A stretch of 64,000 nucleotides of DNA from Morella rubra (Eukaryota > Streptophyta > Magnoliopsida > Fagales > Myricaceae). Positions within the stretch are counted from its first letter, which is position 1. The number at the start of each line of letters is the position of its first letter. This document shows positions 26,221-38,585 of this stretch, piece after piece. The stretch covers positions 28,612,583 to 28,676,582 of the forward strand of contig CM025851.1 of NCBI GenBank assembly GCA_003952965.2, given 5' to 3'. Below the pieces are notes generated by a model, which searched no databases, had not been told where the DNA came from, and saw nothing but the letters and a program-made list of their open reading frames with translations. Position numbers and translations under genes: made by a program.

Positions 26221-27535
26221 TTGTCACGTAGGATGCTAAAGGGGGGGATTGTTAAAATTTGATTGGCATATACGTGATTTGTTAGTTTTGTACTTGAGAT
26301 TGAAAGTATTGGTGACATGCAGCCTCTTTAATGAAAGTCTGGAAATGAGCTGTAGTTTGATGGGAGTCAATTATAGTTCGATACATAACTATCTTAAAAG
26401 AAAGATTTTGTGCGTTAAAGATTTTTGTTAAACATCTTGAAAAGCCACTTGGCATGTTAACCCGACCCCCTTCTTACAAAAGCCTTCTAGAAATGGTTAC
26501 AAGCACCTAGAATCATAGATTCACAAGATTTTACAGATTTAGAGTGAGAAGTTTCAAGAAAGCCAAATTATCCCCTTTGCTCTATTTTCTGTGTGTATGA
26601 AGATCGTTTAGAGTGCTATTGTTATCAGATGAGATACTTTCTAAAATATCTTCTTATTGATCACCGACCCCCAAAATACCATTGAGTATGAAGATTTAGA
26701 TGTTTTGAAGATTACTGACTGAAGGTTTCAGTTATGGCCATTGAATATACAAGGTTTGTGCGGGAAGATCAAAATCTGTGATAAATCTCGTTTTCAAGCG
26801 GATATAGAGGTTCTACATCCCTGTAGGTTGCATATTCGACTAAAGGTAGTTTGGGTATGATTTAGAGTGATCAGATTAACTAGGTTAGTGTAATCGATTG
26901 ATCACTGTGTAAATCGAGTTTGAAAACTAGTGGATTTGAACAGGCCAATGGCCCGAAGAGTTTTTCTCTTTAAGAACATTTCTTAAGGAGTTTACTTTTC
27001 GTAACTATCTTCGATATCAAGTTGTGTGATTGTTCATTGTATTCTTGAATTGATTTTATTGTTATCTTCTAATCAATCTTGTGCTTTGTACTGAGAATTC
27101 AAATCATGGTAATTTGAGGATTTTGTGTAAAGGAAGATCAAGATTCATTGGTTGGTAAGTTTTTGATAAGATCTCATTGGTTGCTGTGTTGATAAATTGA
27201 TCTGTGACCAATTTTGTTTCTGAAATAGTGTTTACTATCATCTGTAGTTTGATAAGAAATATACTCTGTTCTTGAGATATTTTATAGAGCATATTAACAG
27301 AACGGGATTTCTTATTTTTCTGTCTAAATAGACCTCTGTGATCATTCATATGTTCATTTGGAATTGTTAGCTTCTGATTAAGATTGCTAATATCTAGGTC
27401 AGCTTTATTAGGTGTGAATATTATCAAGTATTGCTAATCTTGTTCTTTAAAAAGGTTGCTGAATTTTTTTAAAGAGACCTATTAATCTCACTCTAGGTAT
27501 TTTGTATATTATTTGGGTCTAAATTAGGTTGTTCA
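26221..27535 (+). mobile_element. Sirevirus-like copia 3' end: polypurine tract plus LTR
   Basis: GGATGCTAAAGGGGGGGATTG (26,231-26,251) matches the typical Sirevirus polypurine/LTR junction. The LTR starts TGTTAAAATTTG at 26,250 and is read to TTGTTCA at 27,535, where duplicated-unit sequence (CTTTATCAGCAAG) resumes. There is no internal coding region apart from the few bases before the tract. It is a truncated fossil, joined on its left to the gypsy LTR. Confidence 0.65.
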
Positions 27536-29138
27536 CTTTATCAGCAAGTCTTCCCAATAGTCCCAAAGATACCAAACCATGGATGCGTGAGTGGCTGGAT
27601 ATCTAGTTCACTACCAAGGATGAGTTGCACTAGATCTCAACTTGAGAAAACAATATCTACCTTAACACTCAAGTTCGCTTTTTTTAAGATTCTTGGACTC
27701 ATTATAAGGTCGTCAAGTAGTAGGTCCATTCTAATATCTTAAAAAGAGATTAGCTAAATTTGTAAATTTTAAAATTTCAATCAATATCGCTTTTTAAAAC
27801 ACTTCAAAACTCTTATAAAACTATGTGCTCTTTAATAAACCATTCAAGACTTAACTTTATTACTCTATTTCGGTGTGATTTGGATCTCACAATTTTCTTC
27901 ATAAAAAATTATATCCGTGTGATCAGTACTATTTGCTTTTGGCCAAAAAAAACCTAATCCTCCCTCCCAATGGCGGCCGAGTCATTTCTAACTAGTTAAT
28001 GCAGGCGGGATATTGCCAATTATTAGCCACTAGTTTCAGGTGTAGTTAAAAGAAGGCATATTTTCATATGCTATATTCAAGGTATTTGCTTATGAAGTTA
28101 TTAGAATATGAATTAATGCTTAAGACAAGTTATGCTGTCTTCCCTTGAAAAACTGAAGCTTTGGATCGATCACTACTCTTTGGCTGCTTATAAGAGTTGG
28201 TGAGTAAAATTAGGAAACAAAGTCAGCTTTTCCCAAAAATTCAAGTTTATTGACGACTGCTTTGTTTGTGCTTCAAGAGGTTCGGCCTTCGGATTTGGAA
28301 ATTTCAGCGTTGAAATGACGTCGACCCTATACAAAGAATCTCTGAAAATCTAACTCTCGTGTTCCTTGCATTATCTGTCAGTCTCTGTCGGCATCTTTAA
28401 AATGGATCCAATAAATATCAACGATCATATTTCCTTCCTTTTCTCTTTTTTTGTTTTTGTTTTATCTTATTAGATATAGGTCAGAAAATTTAGAAGAAAA
28501 GTCTGCTGTGTCGGTGTAAGTCGCAGATGTTGATTCTGCTCTACACTTTCGAACGGGAGGAGTGCTGACACTTTACATTAAAATTATCATTTTTTTTTAT
28601 CATATTTCACTTTTCAATTATCTACCTCATAAACTTTACATGTTGTTTAAGTTTACCGTTATTTTAGTAGAAAAGTCATTTTTTTTCTGTTAAATGAATA
28701 ATTTTATCCTCACAACATTATAAAAAAAAAATGTATTCATATGGTAGAATGCAAATTTCAAATGCTAAAAAATATTAATTATAAATTTTAAAAGAAGGTG
28801 TAAAGTATTTATAATGGATCAATAGTTAGTGGGTAAATAGTAAAAGTAATAATTTAGGATGTCTAGTGTCAATTAAATCTCATAATTAAAGAGTGAAAAA
28901 GGTATTTATCCCAAATAGATAACAATTCGGTGTCCCTCCTGAAAAAGTATGACTTTCTCTGGACTTTATTGTATTCTATTTGGATCAACTCCCATTTTCA
29001 TCCCATTTGCTCGATCTTTTGGTTTCAACCAAAAGCCATGCAAGTTAAAATACAACTTATGTCGACTAGATGGCTACCTCATCATGATTTACCTATATTA
29101 TTCATTTATCAAAACACAAAGAGCTGGCACTAGCCGGC

Positions 29139-29146
29139 TATAAATA
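29139..29146 (+). promoter_or_regulatory. TATA box of peroxidase copy B
   Basis: TATAAATA lies 84-91 bp before the ATG in the same GCCGGC context as copy A. Confidence 0.65.
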
Positions 29147-29229
29147 TGTAGGTAGTCCATTAGGAGAATTCAATCCATGCAATTCAAGTTTTTCTTGTGT
29201 ATTGTCTCGATAGCTAGCACTTCAACGTC

Positions 29230-30825
<1,596 letters not shown>

Positions 30826-30889
30826 GTACAACATTTTCTTACCTACTTGTATTTTAATTTGAACTTTGGCACCAAATTATTAGAAAATT

Positions 30890-32328
30890 TTTTGACGTCG
30901 AGGCTGATTATCTGTCAGTCTATGTATTCTAAATATCAACGAGTAGGTCAGCTGCACACATTATTAGGCTCAATTTTAGGTGCCTTTCAAATTTCGTCTC
31001 GTCTCTAATGCATGTGAGGGTGCAAAGTACATAACGTGGCCGTCCTGAAAAAGTATGACTTTTATTGTATTCTATTTGGATAAACTCCATTTTCATCCCA
31101 TTTACTCCATCTTTTGGTTTCAACCAAAAGCCATGCAAGTTAAAGTCGACTACTGATTTACCTATATTATTCATTTCTCAAAACACAAAGAGCTGGACTA
31201 GCCGGCTATAAATAGGTAGTCCATAAGAATTCAATCCATGAAATACAATTTCTTCTCCTTGATCTTGTCATGAAACGCTGTTGTTTCAGTAGTTTCTGCT
31301 CAGCTTTCATCTAACTTCAACTATCTAAGCACTGCAGTGTCCAAAGAGCGTCGTAATTTCCATGATTGCTTTGTCAATGCAAGTTAGCTGCGATCTTTAA
31401 TCATTTAATTGAACAGGCCAAAACCTAGATTTGACCAAAGATTTCTTCAGTCCATTCCTCAATAATGGATACAATTTTGTGAAAACATCAGCAGTATTTC
31501 GATAATAATCATCAACAATGCATCACGACTTTCACAATCCCTCAGCAAAAGTTCTTCAATTTTAGCTATTCTGCTGATATTGAAGTTAGGGAAGCCTTGG
31601 GATTTTGGTATATTCACAGACATCAATACAAGAGAGATGAATTCTTAGTAAAAACTCTTCACAGACCATTGAACAACACCCGTATCCTTTCCTTCCGTCC
31701 TCCCTGGAATAGATGGAACGGCAGGCGAACCACCACAGCAAGTACTGCACATTAATTCCCCCTTCTCAGATCTTAGCACTCTTATATCAGCATTCGCAAA
31801 CAAGGGTTTTACAGCTAAGGAAATGGTGGTTCTGTCGGGTACAACATTTTTTTACCTACTTGTATTTTAATTTGAACTTTGGCACCAAATTATACGAATT
31901 TACTTTCAGGCTTTGACCTTGTATTCTATTCTTCTTGAGGAGCTCACACAATAGGTCAAGCAAGGTGCCTTACATTTCGTACTCGTCTCTATGAAGAGAC
32001 TAACCTGGATTCAGCATTCGCTTCGTCATTAAAGCAAAACTGCCCGAGGACAGGTGGAGATAATAACTTATCTCCTCTTGATGAAACTGCAGGCGTTTTC
32101 GACAACACTTATTTCAAGAACTTAGTGGACAAAAAGGGCCTTTTCCACTCGGACCAACAGCTCTTCAATGGTGGCTCCACAAATTCTCAAGTGACCACCT
32201 ACAGCCTTAGCTCAGCAAAATTCTTCACTGATTTTGGGAGCGCCATGATAAAAATGGGAAACCTCAGCCCACTGACAGGATCGAAAGGAGAGATCAGAAC
32301 CAACTGCAGGAAGACCAATGGATCCTAA
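30890..32328 (+). pseudogene. Class III peroxidase, copy C, shredded 5' half with intact last exon
   Basis: From about 30,890 to 31,750 the sequence follows the promoter, exon 1, intron 1 and exon 2 region of copy B, but with many short pieces missing, compressing about 2.4 kb (counted without the intron 2 insert) to under 0.9 kb. A TATA box survives at 31,207-31,214. Exon 1 fragments include VSAQLSSN-type and FHDCFVN coding bits and the GCAAGT donor. The 3' part of exon 3 (about 31,757-31,838) is identical to copy B. Exon 4 (31,940-32,328) is fully open: [49 protein letters not shown] and a C-terminal [12 protein letters not shown]. No complete enzyme can be encoded by this copy. Confidence 0.85.
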
Positions 32329-33208
32329 GCAACCTCCATCTGTAGGTCATTGTCAGTTAATATATACAGGCGTCCACAAAACAGTACTGGAGTGATTAAT
32401 CGAGCAAAACAAATGGTTCGCTAGCTCACCCAGAAAGAAAAAGAAAGTGGCTTTTCCATATTGCTTGTTTAACTAGTTTTTACTTTTTATAGTACTTGAA
32501 AATAAGACTGCCAACTTGTTATGAAGCTTTCTGCCGATTAATGGTGAAATTCCATGGAAGTCGTCTTCACTCTTGTTATAAAAGTTGGTCTATGAATGCA
32601 GTTGACTCGTCTAGAAGAACAGGGTAGGCGGAAAGCGTGTTGAATCTTCTCATAGATACACTCACCATGCCTACTAAAGATTTTCTTCATAAAAGCAACG
32701 GAGAAGATTAAAAATCTCTCTTTACGACCTTCGGGATCACAAGAGATATCTCATCAAGCATCATGCTACTGAGGCAGATACCTCTGAGATTGACACGCTC
32801 ATGTTTCATTAAAGACTAATTTTGCGTATCACTCATTCGCTTCATTGTCCAACCCCAAGTTTATGTTTATCCTTTCATTGTTCCACATGCCTTAGCTTCC
32901 ATTTTTGTGCTTTATCAATTAAAGCAGTTTTTCCGTTTTACTTTTTTCCAATCAAGTACGAGAAGATTAGCTAAAAGGGACTTCCATTTTGGTTAAACGA
33001 ATGGCAACATTGAAATGCTCTTAATAAATTTCAACATGTCCACCTAGCTGCATTATCACCTTTAATTATCAATTAACTAAGATCCAGAGAAAACTCTAGT
33101 AAGTAAAGCAGCAATTACTAGACCCGCAAATCATAAGAATGACATTTGCGGTTCAAGAGGATAGAAAGGAAAATAGTCTCAATGTGTAAGAAAGTTAGGA
33201 AAGGAGAT

Positions 33209-33722
33209 GGGGTAAAGTCGTAGTTAGACCCATAAGTATGAGCAAAAATCAAATTGGTACCCCTAATGATCAATTCAGCGATTTGAGATCCATAACTTTT
33301 GAAAATCATCAATTCTAGCCTCCCGTCTAAATTAGGCGTTAAATCCGACGGAAAAATCAGGCAAAATTACCAAAATGCCCTTACAAGACTAAATTTAATA
33401 AATAATAATAATAATAATAAAAATTTAAGAAATAAATTAAAAATAAATATATTATTGAAATAGAGTTTCAATAGCTTTATTTAAAAAATATTTTTTTAAA
33501 AAAATTCAATTTTTAATTTTAATGAATTTTTTAGTAATTTTATCTTGGATGAGCATTTTGGTCATTTTGCATGATTTTTCCGTTGGATTTAACACTCAAT
33601 TTAAACGGGGGCACTAGAATTGATGATTCTCAAAAGTTATGGGTCTCAAATCGCCGAATTGATAATTAGGGGTATAATTTAATTTTTGCTCTTATTTATA
33701 GGGTTAACTATGACTTTACCCC
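33209..33722. mobile_element. Mutator-like MITE with about 180-bp terminal inverted repeats
   Basis: A 514-bp element starts GGGGTAAAGTCGTAGTTAGACC and ends with the mirror GTTAACTATGACTTTACCCC. The inverted arms extend about 180 bp each, around an AT-rich centre. The flanks AAAGGAGAT and AAAGAAAAT form a 9-bp target duplication with two mismatches. Unit A near 22,731-22,745 has the unoccupied site (GGAACGACGATTATAG context). A 9-bp duplication and long TIRs fit a Mutator-type non-autonomous element. It has no coding sequence. Confidence 0.85.
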
Positions 33723-33907
33723 AAAGAAAATTATAGACTTCGGATTCAGCTAAATTGAATTCTCGTAGTACTATTGTTTCAGGATATTTTTAGCACAACC
33801 AGTGATTTCAGACGAGTCCTTCTCCTTGAAGGGACAAGAGAGAAAGTTCTTGATGGATTTTCCAATTTCGAAATGTGATAACGTTCAAAAAGAATACACT
33901 ATTTTCC

Positions 33908-34700
33908 ACACAGATTTCGGTATTTGATTAGCGAGAAGCCTCGAAACAGCTTCTTAATTGATTTTTTTTGTTGGCTAGGTGAAATTTGATGGTTTTAGAG
34001 TTTAAATGTTAATTTCTTATTAAAATTACTTTAATAGTTTGGGGGTGCAAAGTAATTTTTATCCTTAAAATTAAAAATAATTCGTTACTGAAAAAGGAGA
34101 ACTAGAGAAGAGTTTTTTTTTTTTTGATAACTTCGAAATTCCGTCAGACCCGTTTGGCCCAATCTTGAAGTACAAACTATAGCTTACTGGACCGACTTTA
34201 CAATCCAAAGAGCAGATAAGTCAAGAAGCGAAGTGTTTTCTTGAAGAAGAAAATACTAACTTCATAAGAGGTCAAGATTGATGATATGTAATCAACCCTG
34301 AAGAAGAAGAAGAAAAACCAAAACGTACGACGTGATTGAAGCAGTTTGACAAAGCGTGCGCTTCTTTGGATCATTCGCAATACCAGTGGTATTTAATTCG
34401 CTCCAGATTGCGGTGCTTGAGGTCTCACATGCGTGCAATAGCGTGAGTAGTGGGGATGGAAGTACTGAAATGAAAAAAGTGAACTACTGAACTAAAAGAG
34501 GGAAAAAAGGAAATTAGTTGCCTAGAAAAAGTGAAAAAATTAAAAAAAGCATATGAAAATAGTCAAACTGATGGGACTCTCGGGCAATGCTAAGGTGACA
34601 AATATTGTGTATATATTTAGAAAATGTTGTAAAAATAGAGGAGAATGTATTGTTATTGGGTTTTGTGACTCATAAGTGAATAATGCAGAATTTTATAGGA
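33908..34700. other. Intergenic, no gene seen
   Basis: AT-rich sequence right of the duplication with no supported gene. A T-run lies near 34,115-34,126. Confidence 0.45.
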
Positions 34701-34843
34701 GTTGGTAAAAAAAAGTAAGGAGAGAAAAATATAATTTTATGGAAGTTTGTAAAAAAAGTGAAGAAAGAAGTAGAATTTTATGGGATTGCGTTAATTATGT
34801 TTTGCAAACTAAAATTTTGAAATAGTATTAAAATTTTTATCAT

Positions 34844-34890
34844 GGATTCGAACCATTGCATTGGAGATTTTGTAGCTTAACCATTGAGGC
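34844..34890 (-). repeat. tRNA-like A/B box pair, possible SINE head
   Basis: On the minus strand, GCCTCAATGGTTAAGC (34,890-34,875) resembles an A box. It is followed, 20 bases further on, by GGTTCGAATCC (34,854-34,844), a perfect RNA polymerase III B box. The rest of a tRNA fold is not apparent, so a tRNA-derived SINE or a decayed tRNA pseudogene is more likely than a tRNA gene. Ends and target duplication are not resolved. Confidence 0.4.
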
Positions 34891-35052
34891 ACTTTATTCA
34901 TTAGTTATTATAGTGAAGGTTTATTTTATTTAAACTTGTTTTAGTCAATTTGAAATTTTAAGTGAAAGGGTGCATTTCACCTATCTTCTTCTCCAAATCC
35001 TAAAATCACGATTTCTCTGCCCTAGCAGCCGTTTTCGACCTCACAGTTTCTT

Positions 35053-36270
35053 TGTAACGGCTTGACCGAAAAGGCCAAACAGATAGAGTTCTTTTTGAAA
35101 AATGAAACTTTCCACCTTGCTTACAAGCAATTTTCCCAACCATGAAAACTTAAGAGAAAACTTACCTCTTAAAAATCAAAAACTGCACTCACAACCCAAC
35201 CCTAACATACGGAAATATGGAATCCAAAAGTTTAGTTAGAGCACTACTCCAAAATCCTCAAATCACACAATTAACAAGAGATCCAAATAACAGTTTTCCC
35301 AAATGAAATAAAATTATTAAAGTCTCTAAATTGACACAATCACTACCAAAGTCTCTAAATGACTCTTTATTTGATAACCCTACAACTTGCATCCTTCTCA
35401 AAAACTACCACTCGAGATTTCCTAATACTCACTTCCACTAACCGCTAAATCTAAAAGATAGGAAGTAAGTGGTGAATTACAACTAGCTAAGTAAGTAGCA
35501 ATCAATGGAGGTGGAAGAAAATGACAATTTATAAGCATAAATGAGATCTAGAAAATGTAGTGAGCAATACTAATTGAAAACATAATTTATAACAAAATAT
35601 CTCAGGCCAAGCAACATAGTGAAATTATCAATGGTCACACAGACCTTGATGATCACAGAGACTTCAACGGTCACAAAAATCTCAATAGTCACAAAGACCC
35701 AATGGTCACAAAGACCTCAACAGTCACAAGCACAAGGATAGCTTGATAGGATGCTCATAACACAAATTTCACAAAAATAGGCCAACTATTTCAAATGAGT
35801 TCGTAAAATCTCATTTTACCAAAATTTGTTCAGTTCCCTTAAGGCATCAAAACCAAATAAAATACAGTGCACATTTAAATTCAACATTTCCAAAATCAAA
35901 GAATTCACAATAACTCGTCCAAACCAGTTTCAATTTGTAAAAGAAATATTTAACAGTTGTGTATTTATTTTCCTCAACACAAGAATTTCATAAAAATCTC
36001 ATTGAAAGACCACTTACCTCAACCGCTTAACCTGAAGTTTAAAATTCCTTAAAAGATTGCTAAACAATCAATCAAAACCTAAATAAATTTAAATATCATT
36101 CATCAATACCAACATGGAGTTCAAATAATTCTATACAACTCGAAATATAATTAACTGCTACTTTACTTAAAGTATCTCCTTTGAAACACTCTTAGCCCTA
36201 GAAACCATCACATAATCCACATTGTAAAATCTGGAGAGTCTATAACATACGATCTTTGGCATCTTAATTC
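35053..36270 (-). mobile_element. Ty3/gypsy LTR, minus orientation
   Basis: The plus strand starts TGTAACGGCTTGACCG. Its first 350 bp are the reverse complement of the LTR end at 6,395-6,731, with matching GGTGGAAAG and AAAACTG blocks. It runs about 1.2 kb to the CACTA terminus at 36,271, which probably cuts it. It holds a minisatellite at 35,629-35,730. No internal coding region is attached. Confidence 0.7.
35629..35730. repeat. 17-18 bp minisatellite inside the gypsy LTR
   Basis: Six imperfect units of the form CAAyGGTCACAAAGACCT are arranged head to tail, for example CAATGGTCACACAGACCT, CAACGGTCACAAAAATCT and CAATAGTCACAAAGACCC. Confidence 0.85.
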
Positions 36271-38558
36271 CACTACAAGAAAATAGGTTTTGGGTATCAA
36301 AATTTTTTGTCACCTAAAGTTAAAAATTTGTCAGCAAAAGCTATTGGTGTCAAAATAATTTTGACACTCGGTTTGATAGAAGAAGCGTGTCACCTTGTTT
36401 TTAGGTGACAATTTGTGAGGTTCCTCAGGAAATAGCGTCCGGACTCCAATCCTTGTCTTTTTTTTTTTTTTTTTCTATTTGCATGTCCCATGCGAACGTC
36501 AATGTATTACATGATAAAATCAATTTCATCATTGAAACAAGTGTGAACGTATCTAATACAGGTTCACACAGAGTGAATTTCTGTGTCAAAATGTAAAGCT
36601 TGTCAACATATATATCATCCGCATGCAAATAAACCACGTACGGACGCGTATTGTTTTTATCTTAAGAAAAAAGAAATTGTCACAAATATAATGTGCTAAC
36701 GGTTCTAGAACATATGGATGTTGCATAAATAAGGGCGTGTGGACGGTGGAATTTCGTTCGAACTTTATGCAATGCTAACTCGTGCAGACATTTATTTATT
36801 ACGTGTGGACGAATCTGGTGGACTTCCGGAATTTATTAATGCATCTAGACCATTTAATTATGCATTTAATATGAAGAAATTATATTAAATATACAATAAA
36901 TTAATAATAGTCTACAAATATCTAACCGACATAATAGTAAATAAAATACATAATCAGAATCATGTACATAATATAAAATATCATACATAGAAATACCAAA
37001 CGAAAAACAAAATCATAAAATGTAGTACAAGCAAGAGACTAACAAAGCAAGAGTAAATAATAGTGAAAATACATAAACAGAGACTAGTCTGAATCACAAG
37101 CCGGAGACTAACAAAGTATAAGTCAGAGACTAGTGTAAATCAGGACGACGACTTGGCTCGTCGTGATCTTGTTTGATGGTGTCAAGAACATGCTCCAATC
37201 ACTCCTCCATAATATCTACTTGTTGGATAAGCGTCCGAAGTTATATCGGAATGGTACTAAGAGACTGATACAAATGGGACACATGTTCTGTCGCAGAAGT
37301 CAGTTCCATCCACATAGCAATCACCTCTTCTCTCAGACCTCTCTTCGTCATAGCAACGTATGCATCGGTTCCACTATTGTCCTGATACTCTCCTTTAGCT
37401 CCACTACCATAGCATTTGCTTAAGCTGGTCGCTCTATCTGTGCCTTGGCTATCCGTAATGTACGTAAATGTTCTGGTTATTGATTAGTTTTTGTTGACGT
37501 TCGAACGTTGTTTGTTAGGTGGCCCATAGATCGCTACGAGAAAAGTATCACCATGGCCCCAAACTGTCCATAACTTAGACAATTCGAAATTACCACACGT
37601 TCAGAAACTAAAATGAACGGTAATTCCCAAATAGGACTAAGGGCTACTAAATACAAAATAAAACAAATATTAAATAAACTTCACGCATAACCGTTCGGAC
37701 GGATAAACAATTGTCTGCACTGCCAAACCAAAAAGATGTTGTTTAGTGAAGAAACGTCCACACGCCCTGCAAGACGTTTAAACAGTTTGAATTTCCCTAA
37801 AAACTGTTTGGACTGCTATAGTAAACATCTAGACTGCGATTGTCGAAGAATTGGTCCTTCGACAATCGCTCACCCACAGACGCATTTCAATCTAAAAAAC
37901 AGGCGTGTTACATCACTATTTTTGCACCCAATCAACACCAAATATGTTTATAAGCTACCCAAAGTATTAAACAATTAACAATCAAGCACAACAGCACAAT
38001 TTTACTCAAAACCCACAAAAATCGTAAAACATCGTACCTCTTAAAGCTTCCAAATCGTAAATATGCTCTCCAATCCACCCAAAGCTTGACCAATCTATGC
38101 CTGAATCTCGTCCTCAACGATTCAAATGACTCTTTAAAAAGAAACCGGAGCTAGGACGAATTGGAGAGGATTTTGGGTGTTATCAGGAGAGTTGCTGAAT
38201 GAACACTAGTCTCTGAGTTTCGGCCTCTTAATTCCTGAAAGCCATGTCCGGACAGTAATAAATGACGTTCGAACTGTTATCTACAATTTCGACATTGTCC
38301 GGATGTGTATGAATAAAATACAATAAATTGTTCGTACTAATCAACGACATCGTTTCATCCAACTTAACTACATCGTATTAGACAATGCACGTCCGTACAT
38401 GCCAGTAAAACGTGTAGACACCTTATTTCAAATGCACGACACCATTTTTCATTGAATAAATGACGTTGTTTATATAACAACAATCATCCAAACTATTAAA
38501 CAGACATCCGAACGCTACCTATCTACTTAAAACATTAAACATGTCATTTTATTAATTA
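36271..38558 (+). mobile_element. CACTA-type element, left arm
   Basis: The arm begins CACTACAAGAAAATAGG, the standard CACTA (En/Spm) terminus, followed by alternating TGTCAAAA / GTGACA words. Over about 2.3 kb it is the inverted counterpart of 57,937-60,477. A block near 37,150-37,430 is, on the minus strand, the decayed copy of a coding segment also seen at 59,060-59,400 (VVELKESxRTIVEPMH type). Many copies of GTCCGNACG-like words are scattered through it, as expected for subterminal transposase-binding repeats. No transposase is recognised. Confidence 0.7.
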
Positions 38559-38585
38559 CATATATAAATATAAATATATATATAT
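38559..38585. repeat. TA-rich tract at left pararetrovirus junction
   Basis: The tract ATATAAATATAAATATATAT lies at the inner end of the left arm. Nearly the same word recurs at 41,090-41,111 on the other side of the pararetrovirus fragment. Confidence 0.8.

Noticed and set aside
34844-34890. A functional tRNA gene
   Set aside because: Only A and B boxes are recognisable. Stem pairing and an anticodon arm are not convincing.
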